A program made the position numbers and the translations under genes. A stretch of 38,233 nt of DNA from DSAR01 sp034437315 (lineage in GTDB: Bacteria; Chloroflexota; Anaerolineae; B4-G1). The stretch spans positions 1-38,233 of the forward strand of contig DAOTUC010000179.1 in NCBI GenBank assembly GCA_034437315.1, given 5' to 3'. Shown here piece after piece: positions 24,395 to 33,947 of this stretch (its first letter is position 1; each line of letters opens with the position of its first letter). Below the pieces are notes generated by a model, which had not been told where the DNA came from, made no database searches, and worked only from the letters and a program-made list of their open reading frames with translations.

Positions 24395-25237
24395 CTAGAA
24401 CTTGACAGCACCCGCCGTCAGCCCTTTGATGACCCAGCGCTGGAATATGATCACGATGAGGATCACCGGTATTAGCGATAGGATAATGCCAGCTGAGATC
24501 CAGGTCCATTGGTATCGAAATTCCAGAGAAAAATTCTGAATGCCTACCGGTACCGTCTGTACCGCCGGTATGCCCATCGTCACAGCCGATGCGAGCATAA
24601 ACTCCCCCCACGAACCAAGGAAAGCGAATATCCCAGCCGAGAACAATCCCGGGGCAGAGAGCGGTAGGATCACCTTCCAGAAGATCTGGAAGGGTTTATA
24701 TCCATCGATCTTGGCTGCATCGTCGAGTTCAAAGGGAAGTTCCGCGAAGTAGCTGGCGAGCAGCCACGTCGACAATGGTGTATTATAGAATACGTTCGGG
24801 ATGATCATCGCCGGCAACGTGCGAAGTAGTCCAAGGGTCTTCATAATCATGAAGGTAGGAGCAATTGTCACCACCGGAGGAATCATCGCGCCGATCTGTA
24901 AGATCAATAGCGACTCAACCCGGTACTTAAATCGCAGTCGGGCAACGGCATAGGCCGAGAAAGCCGAGATCAGTAGGCCGAAAATGGCTACCAGGGATGA
25001 AACGATGAAACTGTTGCGCAGGGGAACCAAGAAATTCAACTCGGTCACCACGGCCTCGTAGGCCTGAAACGTTGGATTCGATGGCCACAGCTCAATAGGC
25101 AGGAGATATTCCGTTCCGCGAGGCTTCAGCGAGGTAATTAAGATCCAGTAGATGGGTGAGAGAGAGAAAACCGCAATCAGGCCAGTGGCGACCAAAGACA
25201 GGGCATTGCTCACTCTACGTCTTTGTTGATAGTTCAC
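24395..25237 (-). CDS. ABC transporter permease, MalG-like (importer 1)
   Basis: A 280-residue membrane protein with about six transmembrane segments, the first near residues 13-32. The EAA-type loop that contacts the ATPase is seen as ELDDAAKIDGYKPFQIFWKVILPLSAPG. It ends KGLTAGAVKF, almost the same as the permease of importer 2. The start is GTG at 25237, 8 nt after the stop of the MalF-like gene. CUT1 sugar-type importer subunit. Confidence 0.93.
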   Translation of the reverse strand: MNYQQRRRVSNALSLVATGLIAVFSLSPIYWILITSLKPRGTEYLLPIELWPSNPTFQAYEAVVTELNFLVPLRNSFIVSSLVAIFGLLISAFSAYAVARLRFKYRVESLLILQIGAMIPPVVTIAPTFMIMKTLGLLRTLPAMIIPNVFYNTPLSTWLLASYFAELPFELDDAAKIDGYKPFQIFWKVILPLSAPGLFSAGIFAFLGSWGEFMLASAVTMGIPAVQTVPVGIQNFSLEFRYQWTWISAGIILSLIPVILIVIIFQRWVIKGLTAGAVKF

Positions 25238-25244
25238 TTGTGGC

Positions 25245-26411
25245 TTACCCTCCGAATCTTAGGTTCTTACGAATGCGGCTCACGTAAAACAAGCTGAGTA
25301 CCAGAATGACCACTGTGACAACGACGGCGTAAGCGGAGCCTAGACCAAAGTTGGAGTACTTGAAGTAATACTTATAGGCGAAGGAACTCAAGGTCTCGGT
25401 TGTGGCCCCTGGGCCGCCGCCGGTGAGCCCGTAGACCAGGTCGAACGTCCGCAATGCCTCCATAGCGCGGAACAACAGCGCCACGATGATCGTAGGCGTA
25501 ATCATCGGCAATGTGATTCTGCGGAAGCGGAAGAGCCCCCGCGCCCCATCGACTTTGGCTGCGTCGTAGATATCCTCGGAGATGATGGCCAGGCCGCCGA
25601 GAAGGAAAATCGCCATTACCGATGACCACTTCCAGACGTCGGCCAGAATAACGCTATGCACGGCCAGTACACGGTCAGCCAGGAACAAGGGAGACGTTTC
25701 CAATAATCCAATTTGTGTGAGTAGCGCGCCGATGCCGACATCACCATTGAACAGCCATCGCCACATGGAGGCGGAGATAATGGGCGGTATGGCCCATGGA
25801 ATAACGATGATCGATCTCAACACGCCACGAACCCGGCGGGAGACCCAAAAGCTAGTCATCGCCATCCCTAGGCCGATACAGAATTCCAATAAGACGGAGA
25901 CCAGGGTGAAATAGAAGGTGAAACCGGCGGCTTGCAAGAAATTCGTGCTCTTTATGGCCGTGGCGTAGTTTTCAAACCAGATAAAAGGCTCCTCAAGCCA
26001 CTTCGCGGTATACTTTAAATCGTGCAAGCTGTAGATTATCGTCTGGGCGATGGGATAGTAATAAAGCACGAGAATGCCGAGAAAAGCAGGCAGAAGGAAG
26101 AGAATGGCTATATCCCTCTCTCCGAGGCTTATTCTGAAACCGCCCATCAACACGGTCCCAAGAGCAATGCTCGCCAACACTGCCAGCAAGGTCGGAAAAA
26201 CAGAGAGTTGAGGGCGGACCACGAAGACCAGAGCAGCTATAACGTATAAGCCCGCAACCACGTATACCAGGATACGTGCAACCCCCTTCCGGCCCCAAGT
26301 GAGCGTCTCGGCACGGCGCAGCATAGTGATGCCGAGGAACAGAATGCCAACGGCTATGGCAAAAAAGAAAACCACACGCGCCAAAGCCACTAACATGTCT
26401 AGATTTGCCAT
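25245..26411 (-). CDS. ABC transporter permease, MalF-like, with extra N-terminal membrane domain (importer 1)
   Basis: A 388-residue permease. From about residue 95 it parallels the 300-residue permease of importer 2 (IAILFLLPAFLGILVLYYYPIAQT). The EAA loop is YDAAKVDGARGLFRFRRITLPMITP. The first 92 residues add about three hydrophobic segments (roughly 8-30, 47-65 and 72-91) absent from the paralogue; extended N-termini are known in MalF. The gene lies between the binding protein, with a strong stem-loop in the gap, and the MalG-like gene. Confidence 0.93.
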   Translation of the reverse strand: MANLDMLVALARVVFFFAIAVGILFLGITMLRRAETLTWGRKGVARILVYVVAGLYVIAALVFVVRPQLSVFPTLLAVLASIALGTVLMGGFRISLGERDIAILFLLPAFLGILVLYYYPIAQTIIYSLHDLKYTAKWLEEPFIWFENYATAIKSTNFLQAAGFTFYFTLVSVLLEFCIGLGMAMTSFWVSRRVRGVLRSIIVIPWAIPPIISASMWRWLFNGDVGIGALLTQIGLLETSPLFLADRVLAVHSVILADVWKWSSVMAIFLLGGLAIISEDIYDAAKVDGARGLFRFRRITLPMITPTIIVALLFRAMEALRTFDLVYGLTGGGPGATTETLSSFAYKYYFKYSNFGLGSAYAVVVTVVILVLSLFYVSRIRKNLRFGG

Positions 26412-26463
26412 TAACCTATACTCCTCATTGCTGGTTTAGGTCGATTTGAAGCGCTGGGGCAGC

Positions 26464-26499
26464 ACCTTGAGGTTCCCGGACCTCCGGGAACCTCAAGGT
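26464..26499 (-). terminator. Perfect 16-bp stem-loop between binding-protein and permease genes (importer 1)
   Basis: ACCTTGAGGTTCCCGG at 26464-26479 is perfectly complementary to 26484-26499 around a 4-nt loop. It starts 15 nt after the binding-protein stop. There is no T-run beyond it on the minus strand. Such structures after binding-protein genes commonly raise the amount of binding protein over the permeases by halting transcription or protecting the upstream mRNA. Confidence 0.8.
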
Positions 26500-26513
26500 A
26501 TGAGCCGCGATTT

Positions 26514-27902
26514 CTACTGCTGAATGGCGTCAATCCGCGAGCAGGCAGCGTCGAGGGCCGCTTGCGGCTGCTTGATGCCCGTCAGAGCAGCATGCAGCTC
26601 ATCGGCCAGGATATCGGCCATCTCCGTATAGTTCGGCGATGGTATGGGGGGCTCCGCCGTATCGGCAACAGCCCGAATCTTCGGCAGGTTTGGATTGTTT
26701 TCAACAACCTCAGGGTCATCGTAGACGTACATATTGGCCTGGATCGGTCCTTGAGATAGATTGAAGGTCTTCTGAACCTCGAAGTCGAACATAACCTCGA
26801 GGACCTTGGCAGCTGCCTCTGGATTGTCGGAGTAGCGGTTAATGCTGAAAGCCCACCCCTCGTAATATCCGGTAGGCTCTCCGTCAGGCTGGGCAGGCAT
26901 CGGGATGAAGTCCCATAGGCCAACAACCTGTGACTGTTCGGGGTTATCGAGCCAGAACATCATATCCTGTCGACCCGTGTGGAAGATGGACTGACCACTG
27001 ACGAACCTCATCTGTGAATCTTCCTCTTTCCAGGTGGTGATTTCACGAGGGGAGATCCCAGTCTGTATTAGGCTAACCATAAATTCCAGAGCTTCCAAGG
27101 CCTTCTCTGAGTTCATAGCGCAGGTGCCGTCGTCGTTGAAGTAAGTCCCGCCAAACCCGTTCAGGAACTCTGTCCAGCGGTTGACCAGCACTTGATCGTT
27201 CAACGCCGGCCAGGTCCAGCCGCTTATGTCCGGCTCCTCGGCCATAATTGCCTCGGCAATGGTCACCAGCTCTTCATAGGTCTCTGGAGGCTCATAACCG
27301 TATTCCTCAAGCAGATCAGTTCGGTAGTACAACCCACCGATGCCGCCCCACCATGGGCCCAGCCCAAGCATTTCTCCCTTGTAGGTATGCGCATCAAGAT
27401 AGACTGGATTGAGCTGGTCAAGGATGTCCTGGTCGATCATATCATCCAGGGGCAGGAGCCATCCTGCCTCACCGAACTCAGCAGTCCAATAGGCTCCCAC
27501 GCCGATGAGATCTGTCGTACCATCCTCGGCCGTAAACCAGGTGACGTAGTTGTCGTGCCAAGGTCCTGCCTCGTAGGGCATAACGTTGAACTCGATCTTG
27601 ATGTGGGGGTACTTCTCCTCGACCGCCGTGCGGATCGCTTCAATCGGCGGGTCCGCGGGACCGAACGTCATGTTAAAGTAGTTATTGTAGGCGAGGGTGA
27701 CTACTTCTTGTTCCTGGAGCACTTCAACGGTCTTCTCTACCTCGACCGTCTTTTCCACCTCAACCGTATTTTCCACAACGACAGTTTGCTCCACAGGCAC
27801 CTCTACGGTTTCCTTGACAATCTCTGGTGTAGGCGTGGGGCCACAACCAGCTAGCAAGGTCAGCAACACAAAAGTCGCGAGTAAGGCTCTTTTCACGTTC
27901 AT
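26514..27902 (-). CDS. Extracellular solute-binding lipoprotein, sugar-type (importer 1)
   Basis: A 462-residue family 1 binding protein. A lipoprotein signal peptide ends in LLAGC (Cys20), followed by a linker of alternating Val/Glu/Thr repeats (about residues 26-66), then the two-lobed ligand domain starting YNNYFNMTFGPADPP. The repeat-rich linker is typical of Chloroflexota lipoproteins and may act as a stalk above the membrane. It is paralogous to the protein at 33948 (FGP, EAIR-AV, YPHI, N-MP shared). Ribosome site AGGAGAG. Ligand unknown; family 1 proteins bind oligosaccharides, polyols or glycerol phosphates. Confidence 0.94.
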   Translation of the reverse strand: MNVKRALLATFVLLTLLAGCGPTPTPEIVKETVEVPVEQTVVVENTVEVEKTVEVEKTVEVLQEQEVVTLAYNNYFNMTFGPADPPIEAIRTAVEEKYPHIKIEFNVMPYEAGPWHDNYVTWFTAEDGTTDLIGVGAYWTAEFGEAGWLLPLDDMIDQDILDQLNPVYLDAHTYKGEMLGLGPWWGGIGGLYYRTDLLEEYGYEPPETYEELVTIAEAIMAEEPDISGWTWPALNDQVLVNRWTEFLNGFGGTYFNDDGTCAMNSEKALEALEFMVSLIQTGISPREITTWKEEDSQMRFVSGQSIFHTGRQDMMFWLDNPEQSQVVGLWDFIPMPAQPDGEPTGYYEGWAFSINRYSDNPEAAAKVLEVMFDFEVQKTFNLSQGPIQANMYVYDDPEVVENNPNLPKIRAVADTAEPPIPSPNYTEMADILADELHAALTGIKQPQAALDAACSRIDAIQQ

Positions 27903-28060
27903 TTCTCTCTCCTTTTAGGATTCTGAATGGGAATCTGAAGACAGTTACCCACTAAGGGCGAATACTGTGGGTCAGACAATGATTCTTTATGTGCTATCCT
28001 TATCTCTTACCTCCTTCCTCCATTGATCCTCTCAACTATCACTGCCCACCAACAGGGTAT
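27903..28060. promoter_or_regulatory. Leader of importer 1 with inverted repeat ACCCAC-N14-GTGGGT
   Basis: This 158-bp gap follows the GH38 gene and precedes the importer 1 binding protein. ACCCAC (27947-27952) and GTGGGT (27967-27972) form an inverted repeat about 45-70 bp before the start codon. I find no convincing -35/-10 pair: TTGTCT at 27979-27974 has only a weak -10. The repeat could be an operator or an mRNA hairpin. Confidence 0.4.
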
Positions 28061-30949
28061 CTATGGTTCAAACAGGCCGTTCGGCTCCTTGGGACGTAGC
28101 AGAAGGGTGATGATCTCCGCCGGATCAACCTCAATCCGGCAATGGAACCCATCGGGCGAGAGTTCAAGGGGCTCAAGGATAGTCTCGCCAGCAGTGGCCC
28201 GATATACCTCGGTCACTTGAAACCCGAATCGGATATCGGCCTCCACGGGCGACTGACTCACATTGTAGAACCGCATCAGCAACCGGTTATCTCGCTCGCT
28301 TCGCTTCAGCGCTGAAAGGACCAGGCTATGGGGCTGCAAGGACACGATGCTCTGGCGCGGCGGCAGTTTCCCCCGTTGGATCGCTACGCACCGTGCGATG
28401 GGAGGGACGTCGAAGGCACTGGCGCTGAGATGGACCTCGGCTGATATGGGATCACCCTGATACGGAAGCAGGCCATACCTGAAGTTGTAATGACCCAGGC
28501 ACTGTGCATCCGGGGTCTGCACAGCGGGCCCTGAGTGACCTTGCCGCGTGCTCAAGTCGCCGCGGGACAACCACCCCACGCTGCGCAACAGCGTCAGGGC
28601 TAGGGTCATACCCTCATCAGGTAGGCCTGCGTGCTCCGGCAATCCTTCGCTGAGGATTGCCAGGCCGTTCTCTCCGTGGTCCGTGCCGAACCAGGTGTGA
28701 TGGGGTTGCGCGGCCGATGGCGGCTGATGCCATCCCTCGGTGGGCGCCGGCATTGCCTTACGCGTCGCCACGGCGAAGTGTCCGTCGGCATGCATCTCAT
28801 CGCTGTCGATCCCTGTAGGGAAGAGAGCCCGCAGACGGTGGTCACACGCCTGGTTATCGAGTTGCGTGAGGATTTCAAGGTAGCGAGTCCCCGCTTTCAG
28901 CTTCAACACCGTCGTGACAGGCATCTCAACGCGCCTGGCAGATCGCCGCCGCCTGTTCTCGGCGAGCGAAAAAGGCACTTGAAACTGATGTCGGATTGCA
29001 ATTGATCTCACTAGCCCAGTCGCATCACGCATCTCGACATCGGGCTGATCCATGAGTATGACATTCCCGTCATCGGAATCCGACAGTGGACAGAAATCGT
29101 AGCAATCGCCACGATCCCCAACATCCTCAAGCTGATGCATCTCGCCGAAGTGGCGCTGCGTTTCCTTATCCGTCAAAGTGAAGCGCCCGTGAGGGCCGAC
29201 CTCAATGCGCAGGTGTTGGTTCTCTAACGAACGTGCGTCGCCATGAACGCAGGGATGGTGCCCGGCTGGTGTGTCAGTTGTTCCAATAGCATAGGTGGCA
29301 TAACCGCAGGGTGGCAATTCGGCAAGAAGCGCCAGATTGACGAGAACGTAGCTGGCCTCCACTTTGATCTCTGTGTCAACCGACCAGCGCACCGCTTCGG
29401 ACTGAAGTTGCTCTGCAACTCGATCCGAACCCAAAGGCCATTCAGACAGATGAAGGCGTAGCGTGGCGATGCCATCTTCCGTCTCAAATTCGAAACCGGC
29501 GACGTCCAAACCGTCCAGTTCTCGCACACACTCACGCCAAAACGGGACCTGAGAGGGCAAGTCGCGGACAGTCACTGTGCGGTCCAGCCAGGGATATGCC
29601 TCCAATCGCTCTGATACAACCGCTACCTGAGCGGACATTCCCTCGTGGTCCGTAGCTTGATAGACCTGCTGCTGTCGAGGTAATCGTAGAGCGACCTCCA
29701 CCACCTCCCGTCTTTCTCGTGGCAGGGGGTTGAAAACCAGCAGTCCCACAGAGTCGGGACAGCACCAAGACGTGTCCACCTGGCGGCTTAGCGCTTTGAG
29801 AGCGCTTGTGACGACACACTCGGCGATCTGCTGTGCCTGCTCGAAGCGCGGCGCCATCTCACGGTGCGCCTGGTCGATGCTGCACCCGCAGATGCTATCG
29901 TGGGCGTGATTCCGCAGGGTCAAGCGCCAGGCTTCCTGCAGCTGTGCATGAGGATAGCGATCTCCGGCCAGCCAGGCCGCCGCTGCCAGCGGTTCTGCGT
30001 AGTGCTCCAGGAGCTGCTGGGTCTGATAGTTGGCCTGTTTGAGGTGCATACGGCTAGAGAGAACGGTCGCGTGAAGATTCTGGTATCGAGAGCCACGCAA
30101 CTCGCCGTGAATCACCGGCAACGCCGAATCAGCCCGTCGCACAACGGCTGCGTATTCCTCCACACGAGCGTGTCTGACAGTGTAATCCTCAAGCTCTTGG
30201 TTGAGGTAGACGATCATATCGAGGAGGGTCTCTTGAGCGGGCATATGATCAGCGCCGTTCCATATGGCGATGGTCGGGGAGGCTGCATGGGGGCGCAATT
30301 GAGTCACCAATTCCCGAACCTTTGCGACCGCTAGAGCTGGATCTGGTTCACGGATGCGGGTGTCGCCCCAGAAGCACGGATACCCGAGATTGCCCGCACT
30401 ATAATAACCCTCCTGTTGATGGAGTGCGAGCACGCGACTGCCATTCGGCGCGTCCCACCAGAACTCCAGGGCGGGCTTCTCCAGGTGATCTCCCAGACCG
30501 CGGCTAGAGACGAACGTATCTATCTCAAATCCGCAGAGAATCTGCGGCAACTGGGCAACGTGACCGAAGGTATCTGGGAGCCAGCCAACCTTGATCGACC
30601 CGCCGAGGCCCTGTGCCACCCGGTGCCCCAGGAGCAAGTTGCGGATCAAGGCCTCACCTGACGAAAGAAACTCGTCCGGCTGAACATACCAGGGGCCAAT
30701 TCCCAGACGGCCTTCCTCAACCAAGTGCCGTATATCCTGCGATCGTTCGGGGCGAAGCGCCAAGTAGTCCTCCAACAGAACGGATTGACCGTCGAGAAGG
30801 AAATGGGCGTACCCGGAGTGATGTAGAAGAAAGTCGAGCAGGCGATCCATCATATCTACAAGGCGGAAGCGAAAGCACTGAAAGGTGCGATACCATTCAC
30901 GGTCCCAATGTGTGTGAGATACGATGATGACGTTCTGCAAATGTGTCAT
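28061..30949 (-). CDS. Glycoside hydrolase family 38, alpha-mannosidase-like
   Basis: A 962-residue enzyme. Zinc-site residues are seen in SHTHWDREW (His14, Asp16), the expected nucleophile Asp126 in GWLPDTFGH, and the further metal His in NHAHDSICG. The C-terminal half is the mannosidase beta-domain region. GH38 enzymes cleave alpha-mannosides by a retaining mechanism. No signal peptide is visible, so it should act in the cytoplasm on an imported glycoside. Its ATG overlaps the stop of the importer 2 ATPase (ATGA), tying it to that importer. Substrate could be a mannoside or a related alpha-glycoside. Confidence 0.94.
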   Translation of the reverse strand: MTHLQNVIIVSHTHWDREWYRTFQCFRFRLVDMMDRLLDFLLHHSGYAHFLLDGQSVLLEDYLALRPERSQDIRHLVEEGRLGIGPWYVQPDEFLSSGEALIRNLLLGHRVAQGLGGSIKVGWLPDTFGHVAQLPQILCGFEIDTFVSSRGLGDHLEKPALEFWWDAPNGSRVLALHQQEGYYSAGNLGYPCFWGDTRIREPDPALAVAKVRELVTQLRPHAASPTIAIWNGADHMPAQETLLDMIVYLNQELEDYTVRHARVEEYAAVVRRADSALPVIHGELRGSRYQNLHATVLSSRMHLKQANYQTQQLLEHYAEPLAAAAWLAGDRYPHAQLQEAWRLTLRNHAHDSICGCSIDQAHREMAPRFEQAQQIAECVVTSALKALSRQVDTSWCCPDSVGLLVFNPLPRERREVVEVALRLPRQQQVYQATDHEGMSAQVAVVSERLEAYPWLDRTVTVRDLPSQVPFWRECVRELDGLDVAGFEFETEDGIATLRLHLSEWPLGSDRVAEQLQSEAVRWSVDTEIKVEASYVLVNLALLAELPPCGYATYAIGTTDTPAGHHPCVHGDARSLENQHLRIEVGPHGRFTLTDKETQRHFGEMHQLEDVGDRGDCYDFCPLSDSDDGNVILMDQPDVEMRDATGLVRSIAIRHQFQVPFSLAENRRRRSARRVEMPVTTVLKLKAGTRYLEILTQLDNQACDHRLRALFPTGIDSDEMHADGHFAVATRKAMPAPTEGWHQPPSAAQPHHTWFGTDHGENGLAILSEGLPEHAGLPDEGMTLALTLLRSVGWLSRGDLSTRQGHSGPAVQTPDAQCLGHYNFRYGLLPYQGDPISAEVHLSASAFDVPPIARCVAIQRGKLPPRQSIVSLQPHSLVLSALKRSERDNRLLMRFYNVSQSPVEADIRFGFQVTEVYRATAGETILEPLELSPDGFHCRIEVDPAEIITLLLRPKEPNGLFEP

Positions 30950-32052
30950 TGAGGGTCAGGAATCCTCTCAAAGGGGAGCGCTTCCTCCGTCTCCTCGTCA
31001 AACAGCCTCACGGCATCGTCCGCGAAGCCGACGCCAACCTTATCGCCGATCCCAAGCTTTATCTGCGGCGGTCCCACCGCCTTAACCATCGTCCCGCCAA
31101 GCTCCAGTGTGAGCAATGTCTCCCTGCCCACAGGTTCGGTGATGTATGTTTCGGCCAGCAATTGCCCCGGGTCTGGATCCAGGTTGATCATCAAGTCCTC
31201 TGGTCGGATGCCCAGAATTACATTGCGTTTCGCCCGTCGGTCCAGCGTTGCAACGTATTGAGGAGGGACTGAGCATTCAAAGGAGGGAGCGGTCAACTTG
31301 TTGTGGTGTCGGTCATAGGAGCAGGATATGAAGTTCATTGGCGGGCTTCCGATGAAGCCAGCCACGAACATATTGCTGGGATAGAGGTAGACGTGTTCAG
31401 GATCCCCCACTTGTTGAATGTGGCCGCTCTGCATCACGACGAGTTTGTCCGCCATCGTCATTGCTTCGGCCTGGTCGTGCGTGACGTAGATCGTGGTGAT
31501 AGCCAAGTCCTTCTGAAGCCGTTTCAGCTCCGCTCGCATCTGTACCCGGAGTTTGGCGTCGAGGTTTGACAGCGGCTCGTCCATCAAGAATACTTTGGGC
31601 TTGCGGACGATGGCGCGGCCCACTGCAACTCGCTGCATCTGACCACCGGATAGCTCCCGAGGTTTGCGTTTCAGTAAGCCAGGGATACCCATCGACTTGG
31701 CCGTCTGCTGTACCCGGCTGCCGATATCGGCTTTTTCCTCTCGGCGCGCTCGGAGCGGGAAGGCTATGTTGTTGAACGCCGTCATGTGCGGGTAGAGCGC
31801 GTAACTCTGGAATACCATGGCGGTGTCTCGTTCCCAAGGCGGAATCGCGTTGACCTCCCGACCAGCGATGAAGATGGACCCCCCGGACACGTCTTCCAGT
31901 CCAGCGATAGATCGGAGGAGCGTGGTCTTACCGCATCCGGACGGCCCGACGAGCACGGTCATATCGCCATCCTCAAAAGTGAGGGTTACTGCATCCACCG
32001 CTGTGACGTCCCCGAACGTCTTGCTTACGTTCTCCACATACACTTCAGCCAT
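30946..32052 (-). CDS. ABC transporter ATPase, MalK/UgpC-type (importer 2)
   Basis: About 368 residues with Walker A GPSGCGKTT, LSGGQMQRVAVGRAIV, VFLMDEPLSNLDAK, the switch His in THDQAEAMT, and a C-terminal regulatory domain. ATG 32052 matches the start of the paralogous ATPase of importer 1; a GTG three codons earlier (32061) sits closer to GGAGGT and cannot be excluded. The TGA overlaps the ATG of the GH38 gene. This fourth gene completes the importer 2 cassette. Confidence 0.95.
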   Translation of the reverse strand: MAEVYVENVSKTFGDVTAVDAVTLTFEDGDMTVLVGPSGCGKTTLLRSIAGLEDVSGGSIFIAGREVNAIPPWERDTAMVFQSYALYPHMTAFNNIAFPLRARREEKADIGSRVQQTAKSMGIPGLLKRKPRELSGGQMQRVAVGRAIVRKPKVFLMDEPLSNLDAKLRVQMRAELKRLQKDLAITTIYVTHDQAEAMTMADKLVVMQSGHIQQVGDPEHVYLYPSNMFVAGFIGSPPMNFISCSYDRHHNKLTAPSFECSVPPQYVATLDRRAKRNVILGIRPEDLMINLDPDPGQLLAETYITEPVGRETLLTLELGGTMVKAVGPPQIKLGIGDKVGVGFADDAVRLFDEETEEALPFERIPDPQ

Positions 32053-32111
32053 GAGGAACACACCTCCTTAAGTTGGCCCACACTTGTAGGTCCTGACTTT
32101 AGTGCTTGACC

Positions 32112-32963
32112 CTAATACTTGACTGCGCCAGCTGTCAGGCCTTTGATCACCCACTTCTGGAACACGAGCACCATCACGACGACTGGGAGCAAGGAGAGAA
32201 CGATACCGGCCGAGACCCACGCCCACTGGAGTTCGTGTCGCTGGCTGAAACTAAGAATGGCCACAGGCACCGTCTGAGATCCCGGCAGGCCCATGCTGAT
32301 CGTCAGGGCAAGCATGAACTCACCCCAAGAACCCAGGAAAGCCAGGACGCCAGCTGAGAATAGCCCAGGAGCTGCAAGGGGCATGATCACTTTCCAAAAC
32401 GCGCTGATCGGGGTATAGCCATCGACTTTGGCGGCGTCCTCCAAGTCCGTTGGCAGACCGGCGAAGTAGGCTGCCATCAACCACGTGCCGATCGGGATAT
32501 TGTAGGCTATGTTGGGGAGGATCAACCCTCCCAGCCTGGACAGCAGCCCCATCCCCCTGATGAGAACAAACGTCGGGGCGATGGTCACGACCGGCGGCAC
32601 CATACCGGCTAGCTGAAAGAGGATGAGAGACTGGATCTTGTATCTGAACCGGAGTCGGGCGATGGTGTACGCCGATAGGCACGTCACAAACAGAGCACCA
32701 ACAGTGACCGCAGAGGACACAATGAAGCTGTTCATTATGGCGTTCTGAATGTTGAACTCTGGGCCCAATATTACCTGATAGCTCTCCAGGGAGAATCTGG
32801 AAGGCCAATACTCAACGGGCTTCCGGAACTCAGTGCCGGGCTGCTTGAACGAGGTCATGACGATCCAGTACAAAGGAGACAGGCAGAAAACAGAGATCAC
32901 GACCATAATCGCGATCGAATACGCCCACTGAAGCCGCCGCTTAGAGGTTTTCATCGCGTTCAT
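32112..32963 (-). CDS. ABC transporter permease, MalG-like (importer 2)
   Basis: A 283-residue membrane protein with about six segments, the first around residues 14-34. The EAA-type loop reads LEDAAKVDGYTPISAFWKVIMPLAAPG and the end is KGLTAGAVKY, both nearly matching the importer 1 homologue. Its ATG overlaps the TGA of the MalF-like gene by four bases, so the two permeases are translationally coupled. Confidence 0.94.
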   Translation of the reverse strand: MNAMKTSKRRLQWAYSIAIMVVISVFCLSPLYWIVMTSFKQPGTEFRKPVEYWPSRFSLESYQVILGPEFNIQNAIMNSFIVSSAVTVGALFVTCLSAYTIARLRFRYKIQSLILFQLAGMVPPVVTIAPTFVLIRGMGLLSRLGGLILPNIAYNIPIGTWLMAAYFAGLPTDLEDAAKVDGYTPISAFWKVIMPLAAPGLFSAGVLAFLGSWGEFMLALTISMGLPGSQTVPVAILSFSQRHELQWAWVSAGIVLSLLPVVVMVLVFQKWVIKGLTAGAVKY

Positions 32964-33862
32964 CTCCTAAACTGCAAATGCGGTAGTATCCTATATAGGT
33001 AAAACACGCTCAGGGCCATCACGAGTACGAATGTGACGAGGGCGTAGGCTGAGCCAGCCCCGTATTGGACGAAACTGAAATAGTACTTGTAGGCAAACGA
33101 GCTGAGCACTTCTGTCTGCGTCCCCGGACCGCCTCCGGTCAGGCCGTAGATGATATCGAACACACGAAGAGCGTCTCTCGTTCGGAAAAGAAGGGTAACA
33201 AGAATCGTTGGCATAACGAGCGGAATCTGGATTCTCCAGAACCTCATCCAAGGCCGGGCTCCGTCGACCTTGGCAGCATCCAGAAGGTGCTCAGGCACCA
33301 TAGCTAAGCCGCCCATTAGGAATATGCTGGTCACCGAGGCCGTCCGCCACACGTAGGCAAAGATGACGGCCGCCCTGGCCAACCCAGGATTGGAAAGGAA
33401 CAGCGGAGGTGAGCTTACAATCCCCAGTCGGACGAGGACATCGCCGATCAACCCCACATCGGTGTTGTACATCCATTTCCACATCGAAGCCTGGATGATC
33501 TGAGGGATCGCCCAAGGAATGATGATGATAGCCCTCAGTATCCCGCGCAGCTTCGGTGTAACCGCGAAAGTCGCCATAGCCATACCCAATCCAATCCAAA
33601 ATTGGAGGAAGACCGAGACGACGGTGAAGAGTAGAGTAAAACGGAGCGAAAGCCAGAACTGCTGACTCTGCATCACAGCCACGTAATTTTGCAGACCAAC
33701 AAACGGGGCGTTGAGCCAGTCCCAGGTGTAAGCCAGGTCAAAAAGGCTGAAAACAATCGTCTGCCCAATCGGGTAGTAGAAGAAGATGACCAAACCGATG
33801 AATGCTGGAAGGATGAAAAGCAAGGCGATGGCTGGTTCTCGCAGCTTCAATCTTAGTTTCAT
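32960..33862 (-). CDS. ABC transporter permease, MalF-like (importer 2)
   Basis: A 300-residue permease of usual CUT1 length with six predicted segments, starting AIALLFILPAFIGLVIFFYYPIGQT. The EAA loop is LLDAAKVDGARPWMRFWRIQIPLVMP. It lacks the 92-residue membrane extension of its importer 1 counterpart. It follows the binding-protein gene after a stem-loop and overlaps the MalG-like gene by four bases. Confidence 0.94.
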   Translation of the reverse strand: MKLRLKLREPAIALLFILPAFIGLVIFFYYPIGQTIVFSLFDLAYTWDWLNAPFVGLQNYVAVMQSQQFWLSLRFTLLFTVVSVFLQFWIGLGMAMATFAVTPKLRGILRAIIIIPWAIPQIIQASMWKWMYNTDVGLIGDVLVRLGIVSSPPLFLSNPGLARAAVIFAYVWRTASVTSIFLMGGLAMVPEHLLDAAKVDGARPWMRFWRIQIPLVMPTILVTLLFRTRDALRVFDIIYGLTGGGPGTQTEVLSSFAYKYYFSFVQYGAGSAYALVTFVLVMALSVFYLYRILPHLQFRR

Positions 33863-33888
33863 ATTGTCCCCCAGAGGTGAGCAGCTAG

Positions 33889-33930
33889 GGCTTTGGGTTC
33901 CTTATGTGGACAAGCAAGGAACCCAAAGCC
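33889..33930 (-). terminator. Perfect 15-bp stem-loop between binding-protein and permease genes (importer 2)
   Basis: GGCTTTGGGTTCCTT at 33889-33903 pairs perfectly with 33916-33930 around a 12-nt loop, and outer GCAGCT/AGCTGC can add to the stem. It begins 18 nt after the binding-protein stop. Placement is the same as the 26464 stem-loop in importer 1, but the sequence is unrelated, which argues for a selected role in setting binding-protein levels. Confidence 0.8.
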
Positions 33931-33947
33931 GGGTGTAAGCTGCCACT

